A stretch of 64,000 nt of DNA from positions 310,001 to 374,000 of the forward strand of contig NZ_JABACI010000004.1 in assembly GCF_012524205.1 (NCBI RefSeq), given 5' to 3'. The notes below the pieces were generated by a model. It saw only the letters and a program-made list of their open reading frames with translations. It was not told the origin of the DNA and searched no databases. The first letter of the stretch is position 1; each line of letters begins with the position of its first letter. Origin of the DNA: Microbacterium salsuginis (GTDB lineage Bacteria > Actinomycetota > Actinomycetes > Actinomycetales > Microbacteriaceae). The translations under genes were made by a program, and so were the position numbers. This document shows positions 34,559 to 43,174 of the stretch, in pieces.

Positions 34559-34903
34559 TCACGCCTCTGCGCGCACGTTGGCATCCCAGCGACGGTGCGT
34601 ATTGGCGTCGCCCAGCAGCCGCCATACGGCCCGAGTGAGCGGCGGGTAGTCGAGCGCGATCTGCCGCAGCACCCGGTAGTGACGGGACGCGTTCGGGCGT
34701 GCACCGCCGTTCTCGGCGATGTTCTCGGCGCGCAGCATGAACACCACGAGCTCATCGACACTCGGCAGGTCCTCCATGAAGTCCCACGGGTCTTCGCCGG
34801 CTCGCAGGCGCTCCGTCACGAGTACCGACAGTTCATCGGCCGCCTCGGCGCGAAGCAGTTCGAGACTGGCGCGGGGGCGCCTGGTCTGCTCGTCGTTCGC
34901 CAC
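34559..34903 (-). CDS. Conserved hypothetical protein (114 aa)
   Basis: Soluble, probably all-helical: LELLRAEAADELSVLVTERL, DPWDFMEDLPSVDELVVFML, then RHYRVLRQIALDYPPLTRAVWRLLGD. I do not recognise a named family. GTG at 34903 follows TACCCT by six bases (leaderless). It is divergent from the ECF42 sigma gene with only about 60 bp between, and convergent with trxA. Confidence 0.7.
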   Translation of the reverse strand: MANDEQTRRPRASLELLRAEAADELSVLVTERLRAGEDPWDFMEDLPSVDELVVFMLRAENIAENGGARPNASRHYRVLRQIALDYPPLTRAVWRLLGDANTHRRWDANVRAEA

Positions 34904-34963
34904 CAATCCAGGGTAAGGCCCTCGGGCGCGGGTGCGGGTCATCGCGCGCCTTACGCTGAGATC

Positions 34964-36217
34964 ATGAGCGACGAACCCTCGCGCCGCGCCGTCGAGGCGG
35001 TGTGGCGCGACGAGTCCGCCCGGATCGTCGCCGCTCTCACCCGTCACACCGGCGATTTCGCGTGGGCCGAGGATCTCGCCCAGGAGGCGCTCGTGGAAGC
35101 CCTCGCCGCGTGGCCCCACGCGGGCATCCCCGACAACGCGGGCGCGTGGCTCATGACCGTGGCCAAGCGGCGCGCCATCGACGGCTGGCGTCGCCGCGAG
35201 CGGCTCGCGCAGCGCGAACCGCTCTTCGTCAGCGAGCTGCGCGAGGCGGAGAGGACAGACCCGGTTCCCTCGCTCGCCGACCCGGACCGCATCGACGACG
35301 ACGTCTTGCGTCTCGTGTTCGTCGCGTGCCATCCCGTCCTCGCACCGGAAGCGCGATTGGCCCTCACACTGCGCACCGTCGCAGGCATGACCACCGAGCA
35401 GGTCGCCCGCGTTCTGCTCATGACTGTGGCGACCGTCCAGCAGCGGATCGTGCGCGCCAAGCGCACGCTCGGCGCTGCCGGCGTGCCGTTCGAAGTCCCC
35501 GACCGCAGCGAACGGCCGGAGAGACTGTCCAGCGTGCTGCAGGTGATCTACCTGCTCTTCACCGAGGGATACTCCGCGGCCGCCGGCGATCACCCGATCC
35601 GCCCGGACGTCGCGCGCGAGGCGATCCGCCTCGCCGGGCTGGTGCACGGGCTCATGCCGGGCGAACCCGAAGTCGGCTCGCTCATCGCCCTGATGGAGTT
35701 CCAGACCTCTCGGTTCGCCACCCGTCACAGCTCGGAGGGGCTGCCTCTGACCCTGGAACAACAGGACCGCGTGCGCTGGGACCGGGCAGCGATCGAACGC
35801 GGCAGTGAAGCGCTGCGGCGCGCTGCCGGCGCCGGGTCCGGGCTGGGGTACTACGGCCTGCAGGCGGCGATCGCCGAGTGCCACGCGGTCGCGCCCACCT
35901 ACGCCGCCACCGACTGGCCGAGGATTCTCGCCCTGTATGACGCGCTCGAGGCCCTGGCGCCGTCAGCGGTCGTGCGACTCAACCGCGCCGTTGCCGTCTC
36001 GATGGTGGAAGGGCCGGCCGAGGCGTTGTCGATGGTGGACGGACTCGCACCGGACCTCGCCGGGTTCCGCCCGTGGCAAGCGGTCCGCGCCGAACTGCTG
36101 GAACGCCTCGGGAGAGCGGATGCCGCAGCGACGGCGTATCTGGAAGCGGCCGACCTGCCGGGAAACGACGCGGAAGCCTCGCTGCTGCGCCGACGAGCGG
36201 CCACGCTTCGCCCGTAG
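34964..36217 (+). CDS. ECF42-type RNA polymerase sigma factor (DUF6596)
   Basis: 417 residues. Region 2 DFAWAEDLAQEALVEALAAW, region 4 LTLRTVAGMTTEQVARVLLM with TVQQRIVRAKRTL, then a long C-terminal TPR-like DUF6596 domain (LSSVLQVIYLLFTEGYSAA ... RVRWDRAAIERGSEAL) needed for activity in characterised ECF42 proteins. Members are usually next to a DGPF/YCII-domain gene; none is seen here. TACGCT at 34952-34957 lies six bases before the ATG (leaderless). It converges on parB. Confidence 0.92.
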   Translation: MSDEPSRRAVEAVWRDESARIVAALTRHTGDFAWAEDLAQEALVEALAAWPHAGIPDNAGAWLMTVAKRRAIDGWRRRERLAQREPLFVSELREAERTDPVPSLADPDRIDDDVLRLVFVACHPVLAPEARLALTLRTVAGMTTEQVARVLLMTVATVQQRIVRAKRTLGAAGVPFEVPDRSERPERLSSVLQVIYLLFTEGYSAAAGDHPIRPDVAREAIRLAGLVHGLMPGEPEVGSLIALMEFQTSRFATRHSSEGLPLTLEQQDRVRWDRAAIERGSEALRRAAGAGSGLGYYGLQAAIAECHAVAPTYAATDWPRILALYDALEALAPSAVVRLNRAVAVSMVEGPAEALSMVDGLAPDLAGFRPWQAVRAELLERLGRADAAATAYLEAADLPGNDAEASLLRRRAATLRP

Positions 36218-36256
36218 CGCCGGAACCCCTCTCCGGGAGCGGTTCGGGCTCCGCGA

Positions 36257-37234
36257 TCAGTCCGAGCCAAAGCCGGTCTCGCCGATCTCCTCGAGGATGC
36301 GGTTGAGATCCTGAATTGTCGCGAAATCGATGTTGATCTGGCCTTTACGTGCCGTGAGCGAGATGCGGACACGAGTGTTGAGGCGATCACCGAGCTTCTC
36401 GGCGACCTCGTCGAGGTGGGCCCGACGCGATCCGGCCTGCGGTTTGGCGGCGCGGGTGCCGCCGGCATCCGGCATCTTGGCGGCGGCCTCCGCCGCACGA
36501 ACCGAGAGGTCCTCGTTCACGATCTTGTCGGCGAGACGCTGCATCGCGGTGGCGTCCTCGAGAGACAGGATCGCACGCGCGTGCCCGGCGCTGAGCACGC
36601 CAGCGGCCACGCGCTGCTGCACCGGCACCGGCAGCTTGAGCAGGCGGATCGTGTTGCTGATCTGAGGACGCGAACGGCCGATCCGCGTCGCGAGCTCTTC
36701 CTGCGTGATGCCGAAGTCCTCGAGCAGCTGCTGGTACGCCGAGGCCTCTTCGAGCGGGTTCAGCTCCGATCGGTGGAGGTTCTCGAGCAGGGCGTCGCGG
36801 AGGAGATGCTCATCGGCCGTGTCACGCACGATCGCGGGGATCGACGTCAGCCCTGCCTCGCGGGCGGCGCGGGTGCGCCGCTCGCCCATGATGAGCTCGT
36901 ACTTGCCGTCTTCGTTGGTCCGCACGACGACGGGCTGCAGGACCCCGAACTCGCGGACGCTGTGCACCAGCTCGGCGAAGTGCTGCTGGTCGAAGTGCGT
37001 CCTCGGCTGGCGCGGGTTCGGCACGATCTCATGCGGATCGATGTGTGCCAGGTGCGCGCCCGGGACGGCGACGAGGTTCTCCTGCGAGTCCGCGGGCGCG
37101 TCGTCGGCCGGCGGGGCCTCGTCCACCGCGACGGACCGGGGGAAGAAGACGTCCGAGGGCCGATCGTCGACCTGCTCGTTGGTCGGAATCAGTGCGCCGA
37201 TTCCGCGGCCCAGTCCGGTGCGCTTCGCTGCCAT
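36257..37234 (-). CDS. parB: Chromosome-partitioning protein ParB
   Basis: 325 residues. N-terminal KRTGLGRGIGALIP is the ParA-interacting end. The CTPase/nuclease-like fold has HIDPHEIVPNPRQPRTHF, GERRTRAAREAG and ENLHRSELNPLEEASAY. The helix-turn-helix FGITQEELATRIGRSRPQI reads parS, and the C-terminal dimerisation domain ends RILEEIGETGFGSD. It binds the TTTCACGTGAAA sites found around 38.7-43.2 kb and slides as a CTP clamp. Its ATG overlaps the parA stop (TGATG). Confidence 0.98.
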   Translation of the reverse strand: MAAKRTGLGRGIGALIPTNEQVDDRPSDVFFPRSVAVDEAPPADDAPADSQENLVAVPGAHLAHIDPHEIVPNPRQPRTHFDQQHFAELVHSVREFGVLQPVVVRTNEDGKYELIMGERRTRAAREAGLTSIPAIVRDTADEHLLRDALLENLHRSELNPLEEASAYQQLLEDFGITQEELATRIGRSRPQISNTIRLLKLPVPVQQRVAAGVLSAGHARAILSLEDATAMQRLADKIVNEDLSVRAAEAAAKMPDAGGTRAAKPQAGSRRAHLDEVAEKLGDRLNTRVRISLTARKGQINIDFATIQDLNRILEEIGETGFGSD

Positions 37235-38736
37235 CAGATGCCCCTTTCGCTCGAGGCGCTGTCGCGCCGGATCATCTCAACAGCCGCTTCGCGGTATGCG
37301 ATGGCTCCGGCCGACTGTCCATCGTAGGCCAGAACGGACTGACCGAAACTCGGCGCCTCGGAGACGCGGACCGAACGCGGGATGATCGTCTCGAGCACCT
37401 CCTTGGGGAAGTGCTCACGGACCTCATCGGCGACCTGCTGCGCGAGGCGCGTGCGCCCGTCGTACATCGTCAGCATGATCGTGGAGAGCTCCAGTCGCGG
37501 GTTCAGGTGCTTCTGGATCATCCGGACCGTGCCGAGCAGCTGGCTCAGGCCCTCGAGTGCGTAATACTCGCATTGAATCGGGATCAGCAGCTCCGTCGCC
37601 GCCGTGAAGGCGTTGATCGTCAGCAGCCCGAGCGATGGGGGGCAGTCGATCAGGATGAAGTCGAGCTGCCCTTCGTGGTTCGCGAGGTACTCGTCGACCG
37701 CGACGCGCAGCCGGTGCTCGCGTGCGACCTGCGACACCAGCTCGATCTCGGCCCCGGCGAGGTGAATGGTGCTCGGTGCGCACAGCAGGTTGGGGGACTC
37801 CGGGCTCACCTGGATGATGTCGGCGAGCGGGAACTCGTCGATGAGCACGTCATACACGCTCGGAATGTCGGAGGTGTGCGGGACGCCGAGCGCCGTCGAC
37901 GCGTTGCCCTGCGGATCCAGATCGATCACGAGCACGCGAGCACCGCGCTCCGCCAGGGCAGCGGCGAGGTTGACGGTGGTCGTGGTCTTGCCGACGCCAC
38001 CCTTCTGGTTCGAGACCGTCAGCACCCGGGTGCGGCCGGTCAGCTGTACCTCGGCCGCGTCGAGAGCTTTGCGGCGTGCGGTCAGGTCGGCGAGTTCCCG
38101 GGCGATCGGGGAGTCGTCCTCGGCCTCCGCCGCGGTGGCGCCGTCGTGCTGCGCAATGGGGGATTCCTCTTCTTGCGTGGCGGCTTCTTCTTGCGTGGCA
38201 GATTCCTCTTGCGTGGCGGCTTCGTCACCGGCGTCGCCGGATGTGTCGTCCAGACCCGGCTCGGGCTCGGGTGCCGGCTCGGGTGCCGGCTCGGGGTCAG
38301 GTGCAACCTCGGTGCCGGACGCCGGCTGAGGCTGATCGGTGGGTGCCTGGGCGGCATCGATCTGGGACTCTGGCTCGGTGTCGGTGTCGGACGGGACATC
38401 GGCGTCCGGTTGTTCCGTGATCGCCTGTGTCAGCTCAGCGGGCGGCTCGGTGCCACCCTGCGGTGAGGCGGTGGCGGCCTCTGTCGATCCGTCCTGCCCG
38501 ACGGCGTCGAGGGCGGTGACTTCCGGTGCGCCATCATCCGGACCCGGGCCCGCCAGCTCGTCCGATTCAAGGCCCGAAGCCCTCTCTTCACGGGGATCCT
38601 GCTCGCCAGGCGTCTCGTTCTGAGGGGCTTCGGACGAGTCGTCCGCGGGCACTTCGGGAGTCTCCGGCGCCGGTGAGATCGGCTGCTCGTCGGACGAGAG
38701 GGATGCCTGAGCCTCGGTCTCGTCGGGTTGTTTCAC
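37234..38736 (-). CDS. parA: Chromosome-partitioning ATPase ParA with long acidic N-terminal extension
   Basis: 500 residues from the GTG at 38736. The C-terminal ~265 residues are a standard ParA: deviant Walker A in VSNQKGGVGKTTTTVNLA, IDLDPQGNAST, and IDCPPSLGLLTINAF. The first ~235 residues are a disordered, very acidic region rich in Glu, Asp, Pro and Thr (for example EPAPEPAPEPEPG and three TQEE repeats). Most ParA proteins lack this. The preferred start GTG is inside a parS site and has AAGGGGAG at the right spacing; ATG at 38829 is an alternative giving 531 residues. Translationally coupled to parB. Confidence 0.93.
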   Translation of the reverse strand: MKQPDETEAQASLSSDEQPISPAPETPEVPADDSSEAPQNETPGEQDPREERASGLESDELAGPGPDDGAPEVTALDAVGQDGSTEAATASPQGGTEPPAELTQAITEQPDADVPSDTDTEPESQIDAAQAPTDQPQPASGTEVAPDPEPAPEPAPEPEPGLDDTSGDAGDEAATQEESATQEEAATQEEESPIAQHDGATAAEAEDDSPIARELADLTARRKALDAAEVQLTGRTRVLTVSNQKGGVGKTTTTVNLAAALAERGARVLVIDLDPQGNASTALGVPHTSDIPSVYDVLIDEFPLADIIQVSPESPNLLCAPSTIHLAGAEIELVSQVAREHRLRVAVDEYLANHEGQLDFILIDCPPSLGLLTINAFTAATELLIPIQCEYYALEGLSQLLGTVRMIQKHLNPRLELSTIMLTMYDGRTRLAQQVADEVREHFPKEVLETIIPRSVRVSEAPSFGQSVLAYDGQSAGAIAYREAAVEMIRRDSASSERGI

Positions 38737-38744
38737 GTGAAACT
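38730..38744. promoter_or_regulatory. parS site 1 (overlaps parA start)
   Basis: GTTTCACGTGAAAC, a full ParB-binding palindrome core. Its central GTG, read on the minus strand, is the probable parA start codon, so ParB binding could block initiation of parA translation-competent mRNA synthesis locally. Confidence 0.85.
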
Positions 38745-38954
38745 CTCCCCTTTGTGCGAGCCGCTCAACATCGCCTTCCACCCTATCCCGCCTTCCCCCC
38801 ATCCCCAGCCGTCGGAGCCAGTTACTCATGCGTTCCTTACTGTTTGGGCGGGACTTCCGCGACCTCCAGTCAACAGTGCCCCACCCCTCCGACGGCGCCA
38901 ACCCGCCGCCCTCCAGCGAACCGCCACTCTTCCGCCGATATGAGCCGGGCGGCT

Positions 38955-39522
38955 GACGAGTAGCGAGCGTGTCGAGACCCGGCCGGGCACCGATGGCCCG
39001 GAGAGTCCCCGTCGGTCGAGGACTGGGGAGAGGGCGTGCCGAGACCCACGCAGGACCGCTGTGGCACGCAAGTCCCGCAGGTCGAACACTGAGGAAGGGC
39101 GTACCCACGACCCCCACAGAACCCCCACACCTGACAACCTTGGTCAAGTCGGGGAGTGAGGAACCGGCGTACCGCCCCCACAACGCGATACCCGACATCC
39201 CCGCCAGTCGGGGGGCGACGAACGAGCGTGGCGAGACACCCATAACCCCATACCCCGCAGCCCCCGGCAGCTCGAGTACCGACAATCGCGTACGGAGACC
39301 CCGCAGGACCCAAAGGCCCGCCAGTACCCTGCCGGTCGAGTAGCTAGCAACGAGCGTATCGAGACCCCACAACCCCGGCCCAAACTGCCCCGCCGGGACC
39401 CCCGCGGGCCCCGGTGACCCGCCGGTCGAATGGCGACGAACGCGCGTACCGAACCCCACAGGACCCGATGGCCGGCGATCCCTGGTCGGTCAAGTAACGA
39501 GGAACGAGCGTATTGAGACCTG
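38955..39522 (+). repeat. Decayed tandem array of ~65-bp units
   Basis: About nine direct units begin near 38955, 39013, 39080, 39142, 39210, 39274, 39333, 39424 and 39486. Each has a GGTCGAGTAGCGA-like start, a GAACGAGCGTACCGAGACC-like middle and a C-rich tail (CCCACAGGACCC). Best preserved units are at 39333 and 39486. Spacing is 58-91 bp. Confidence 0.75.
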
Positions 39523-39575
39523 ACACGGAGAGCTCGCTCACGCTCACCGCAGATTCCGCGGCTCCGCTGTTCGCT

Positions 39576-39591
39576 TGTTTCACGTGAAACA
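39576..39591. promoter_or_regulatory. parS site 2
   Basis: TGTTTCACGTGAAACA, perfect 16-bp palindrome and the canonical actinobacterial parS. Confidence 0.92.
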
Positions 39592-40051
39592 TTCGAGCGC
39601 TCTCGCTCACCGCGGCCCGCGCTGCCTGTTGCTGGGCGGCGACAGCTGCTCCGGCTTACGTTGATGAGCGCCAAGCGCTTCGCGCATTCCCACCGCTTCG
39701 CCTGCCCCTCGCGGAGACACGCGTCGTCGATTCTTGCAAACGTCTCGCCATAGACGGCACGAAGAGGGAGGCGAGATCTGTCGTTGGCCCCTTCGCCGTC
39801 GTTGTGTTGTGCGAGTCGGTGCTCAAGATCAGGAGTGCCCCCACGCAGAGAGCCGTCCGCGAATTCAAGGTTGTGCAGGCAGTGCAGGTCCGATCCTCCG
39901 CACGACCAACGCGGCCGATGTGTCTTCGGGGCGGAACTGTGAACGTGTGCGACGGAGTGGGGGTTGTGGAGGAGTCCTGCATGCCACAGGGAGGACGCCC
40001 ATGGACGACTGCAGCCCACTCGAGAAGCTGCGATGTCCGAACACATCTCGC

Positions 40052-40094
40052 GAAGCGGCTCTCGATACGCTCGTTCGTCGCTACTCGATCGGCA
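40052..40094 (-). repeat. Inverted solitary copy of the array unit
   Basis: The reverse complement reads as GAGTAGCGACGAACGAGCG followed by TATCGAGAG, close to the unit at 39333, but in the opposite orientation and about 500 bp beyond the array. Confidence 0.65.
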
Positions 40095-40151
40095 GGCTAG
40101 ACGCCTGGACGCCCGTCGCGCGTCAGGATGCGTTCATCGCGAGACATCGCT

Positions 40152-40167
40152 TGTTTCACGTGAAACA
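40152..40167. promoter_or_regulatory. parS site 3
   Basis: TGTTTCACGTGAAACA, perfect 16-bp palindrome. Confidence 0.92.
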
Positions 40168-40316
40168 TCGACCTGCGTCTACGAGCCGGCCTGGCTCAAC
40201 GTGCAATGACCATGCCATCCGAGCGCGTCGCCCCTTGTGGGTCACCTCCATGGCGGGGCAAGACCCGGCCATGCGGGCAACTCGCCGGCCGATCGGGCGT
40301 GAGCCGATAGGGCTCG

Positions 40317-40332
40317 TGTTTCACGTGAAACA
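40317..40332. promoter_or_regulatory. parS site 4
   Basis: TGTTTCACGTGAAACA, perfect 16-bp palindrome, 165 bp from site 3. Confidence 0.92.
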
Positions 40333-40855
40333 TGACGCCCACGGCGGGCAGCAGTGGGAAGCGTTCAACGAGCATCGGGAATCAGCGCCTACGGGCGTCA
40401 GTATGACCTCTGCAAGCTGGTTCGGCCCATCTCGTCGGCTGGGTCGTCACTGTCGAGCTCCGACAGAAGCGTAGCGCTGGCAGGCTCGTGAGTCACTCGG
40501 GGGGAACACCAAGTCTGACGTCGGCAACGAGCATGAAGGGGAGTGATGGAACTAGCGACCGCTTCTGCGTCGTGAGGCGATAGCAGGTCGCGTCAGAACC
40601 AAGCGTGACGGGCAGGAACCATCCCGTCGATCACGTGACCATGGGCAAAATGCAACGACCTACCAGGCAAGGGGTCGAATGCGACGTCGGCGAGACCGCG
40701 GCGAGCGCGAGGGCTCAGTCTCACGGATCGGTCGCAGTCACGGCTCGATGTCCGTGGCGACCGGTCGGGTCCCGGTGGATCCGCCTTTGGTGGGTCCTCT
40801 TCATAGCCGCTTCCAGCTCGGCTGTCGTAGTCACGTTGGGCACGCGGTCGGCTCA

Positions 40856-40871
40856 TGTTTCACGTGAGACT
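40856..40871. promoter_or_regulatory. Degenerate parS site 5
   Basis: TGTTTCACGTGAGACT, two changes from the perfect palindrome, both in the right arm; weaker ParB binding expected. Confidence 0.6.
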
Positions 40872-41362
40872 ATCGGGACGCGCCGTGTCTCCCGAGGACG
40901 CCCGCTCTCAACTGGCCCTCGGAGAGGCGCCGGAGCGCACGAGCCAAGCGGCCCGTCCGTTGACGCGTGCGGTGTGATCGACACCACTGCGCCCTCACTG
41001 CCATATTCATACGCCCGCCCCATCGATCTCCGACAGAACGAAGCGACTCGGGGGCGGCCTCGCGCCCCGGGTGCGGCAGCCACGGACCGCACGCGATCAT
41101 GAACCCAAGCCGTACAGGCCTGAGGGGCGCTGGTCGAGCTCCTCAGACTCGTGGAGCAATTTGCTGGCTAAGACCGGCTGGGCGCGCTACACGATTGGCG
41201 GGTCCACAACCACCCGGTCGCCGCCAGCCATCGACCTCTGGTCTGGGCCGATTGCCTCGAGCGCGGCTTCATGCCGCGTCGCACTTCACTTCTCTCAGCC
41301 GCTCGCCGACCCGTGACGGACTGGCCGGCGTCAAGCGACAGATCCAATCGACGTGGCCCCGA

Positions 41363-41378
41363 TGTTTCACGTGAAACG
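41363..41378. promoter_or_regulatory. parS site 6
   Basis: TGTTTCACGTGAAACG in unit 1 of the 480-bp duplication. Confidence 0.9.
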
Positions 41379-41842
41379 TCAAGTCGGCCAGCGTCCTGTC
41401 GCGGGAAAGCATGCACACGAGCGCCACACCCGCGGCCGGCTCGCCTGCGCAGCGCTCATCGCAGCGCTCTCGGGATCGCTGGTCGGTCAATGGAGGTGGC
41501 GCGTCCGTGGCGCCTCCGCCGATGGGCGCACCGCGCCCCGGGCACTGCAACAGACAAATGCGGCCCGAGGGTGACAGCCACGGACCTCACGCCGTCCGTG
41601 AACCAACGCCATACAGGCCTGGTGGAGCACGTCGACCTCCCCAAACTCGTGGACGATTGCCGACTGGGACCGGCTGCTCTGACTCGCTCAGTCCGACTCC
41701 ACGTCCGCGCGATCTCGGGCTATGGTTTGGGCCGTTGTCCTCGTGAGAGAGCGCGGCGAGTCGCACTTCACTTCTCTCTGCCGATCCCCTGGCCAGCGGC
41801 GAGGGCGTCGAAGCGACAGATCCAAACTTGGTCGCCATCCGA

Positions 41843-41858
41843 TGTTTCACGTGAAACG
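41843..41858. promoter_or_regulatory. parS site 7
   Basis: TGTTTCACGTGAAACG in unit 2, exactly 480 bp from site 6. Confidence 0.9.
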
Positions 41859-42383
41859 TCGAGACGGCCAGTTCTCCTGGCACTGGAGAGCGTGCAGAGG
41901 AGCGCGAGCCTGCGTCCGGCTCGTCCGCGCATCGCTCATCGCAGCGCGCTTTCGAGATCGCTGGCCGGTCAGTAGAGCGGTGTTTGCGTGCTGCGCCGAT
42001 GGAGCGCACGTTACCTGATGGGCCGCGGAGCATCTAGCCGTAACAGTCCCCGATTCAGGGGAGCCGATAGCAGTTGCCGACAAACGCGAGAACCACAGCC
42101 CAGCCCGACCTGCTGCCGGAGCCCGCGTAACGCCTCCGCTCTTTGGTGGCGCCCAAGCCGAGCACCAGGCATCTCCAACGACGTCAAGACTCGAGCCGTC
42201 GGACGTGGCGTACGCGCCTGACGGAAGTGAGCCGGGGCCGGCACGGTGTCAACATCGAGGTTGCCCGCGCGAGCGTCGTGAACAACGATGAACGTCAGGA
42301 ACCAGCACGGTACCGACCGCCAATCGACCGATCGACCGTTACGAACTCAACGTTCGACCCCGTGCTGCACTTCGCGCACGTGG

Positions 42384-42399
42384 CGTTTCACGTGAAACG
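42384..42399. promoter_or_regulatory. parS site 8
   Basis: CGTTTCACGTGAAACG, perfectly symmetrical variant with C/G at the outer positions, 130 bp beyond the end of rsmG. Confidence 0.9.
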
Positions 42400-42528
42400 G
42401 ACCTCGCCGCTGAGACGTCCTCAGCGAAGCGGAGCGGAGCCGGCACCCGACATCGACTCGCACGCACCGAGCCGCGGCGCCTGCCTACCACCAACCAACT
42501 CTCGCGCGAAGTTGCGGTCGACCGACGG

Positions 42529-43152
42529 TCAGCGGACCGTCGCGCGGATCACGCGCGATGGCTCGGCGAGAAGTCCCTCACCGACCACCTCGACGCGGGC
42601 GTTCGTGACCTTGAACTTGCGAAGCTGCTTCTCCGCGCCCTCGATCTCGTTCGCCGCGGTCGCGCCCTTGAGGAGGATCAACTCACCGCCATCACGCACC
42701 AGGGGAGCGGTGATGGGCACGAGTGTCCGCAGCGCGCTGACGGCGCGGGCCGTCACGGCATCGAGCACCGGGCCGCGCTTCCAGTCCTCGGCGCGTGCTC
42801 GAAGCACCTCGACGTTCGCGAGCTCGAGCGACTCGACCTGCTCCGAGAGCCACGCAACACGGCGCTCCATGGGCTCGATGAGCACCCAGTCCACGTCCGG
42901 ACGCGCGATCGCCAAGACCAGCCCCGGCAGACCGGCACCCGAACCCACATCGCCGACACGGCCCGAGAACAAGGGCGCGATGACAGCGCTGTTCAGAATG
43001 TGCCGCGACCACAGGCGAGGTGGTTCGAGGGGACCGATGAGTCCACGTTCCTCGCCGTGCTTGCCGAGCGCGTCGGCGAATCGTCGGGCTACGTCGATGC
43101 GGTCGCCGAAGATCGCTACAGCTGCTGCGGGTTCCTGCTCGATCTCGATCAT
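42529..43152 (-). CDS. rsmG: 16S rRNA (guanine-N7) methyltransferase RsmG
   Basis: 207 residues. Methylates G527 (E. coli numbering) of 16S rRNA; loss gives low-level streptomycin resistance. N-terminal helices ARRFADALGKHGEERGLIG and LWSRHILNSAVIAPLF lead to the SAM motif VGDVGSGAGLPGLVLAI and VTARAVSALRTL. Also called gidB. A parS site lies directly before its start, between jag and rsmG, as in many Actinobacteria. Confidence 0.97.
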   Translation of the reverse strand: MIEIEQEPAAAVAIFGDRIDVARRFADALGKHGEERGLIGPLEPPRLWSRHILNSAVIAPLFSGRVGDVGSGAGLPGLVLAIARPDVDWVLIEPMERRVAWLSEQVESLELANVEVLRARAEDWKRGPVLDAVTARAVSALRTLVPITAPLVRDGGELILLKGATAANEIEGAEKQLRKFKVTNARVEVVGEGLLAEPSRVIRATVR

Positions 43153-43155
43153 GGA

Positions 43156-43171
43156 TGTTTCACGTGAAACG
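43156..43171. promoter_or_regulatory. parS site 9
   Basis: TGTTTCACGTGAAACG in the 22-bp gap between the jag stop and the rsmG start. Confidence 0.92.
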
Positions 43172-43174
43172 TGA

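Larger units (their letters stand above)
41077..41980 (+). repeat. Diverged tandem duplication of ~480 bp, each unit with a parS
   Basis: Unit 1 (about 41077-41500) and unit 2 (about 41575-41980) share ordered blocks at constant offset: CAGCCACGGACC (41077/41575), TCGCACTTCACTTCTCTC (41279/41761), AAGCGACAGATCCAA (41333/41811), the parS (41363/41843) and GCTCATCGCAGCGC (41454/41934). Sequence between blocks is clearly related but mutated. Confidence 0.85.
38737..42528. other. 3.8-kb gene-free, parS-rich region between parA and rsmG
   Basis: I find no convincing gene. Reading frames exist on both strands but begin without ribosome-binding sites, show no domain, and have Arg/Ser/Pro-rich translations typical of out-of-frame high-GC DNA. 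Contents: a decayed tandem array of about 65-bp units (38955-39522), an inverted copy of that unit (40052-40094), four parS-like sites between 39.5 and 40.9 kb, a diverged ~480-bp duplication each with a parS site (41077-41980), and a further parS at 42384. It is probably a ParB-loading platform. Confidence 0.7.

Noticed and set aside
38829..39459. Extension of parA upstream to an ATG or GTG as far as 39459
   Set aside because: The extra residues are translated tandem-repeat and parS DNA, with no ribosome-binding site; they would give a 741-residue ParA unlike any known form.
38955..39522. CRISPR array
   Set aside because: Units are direct repeats without unique spacers of constant length, the repeats are diverged, and no cas gene is present.
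39144..42100. Several 130-300-codon frames in the parA-rsmG region
   Set aside because: No start signals, no domains, frames on both strands overlap each other, and composition is that of noncoding high-GC DNA.
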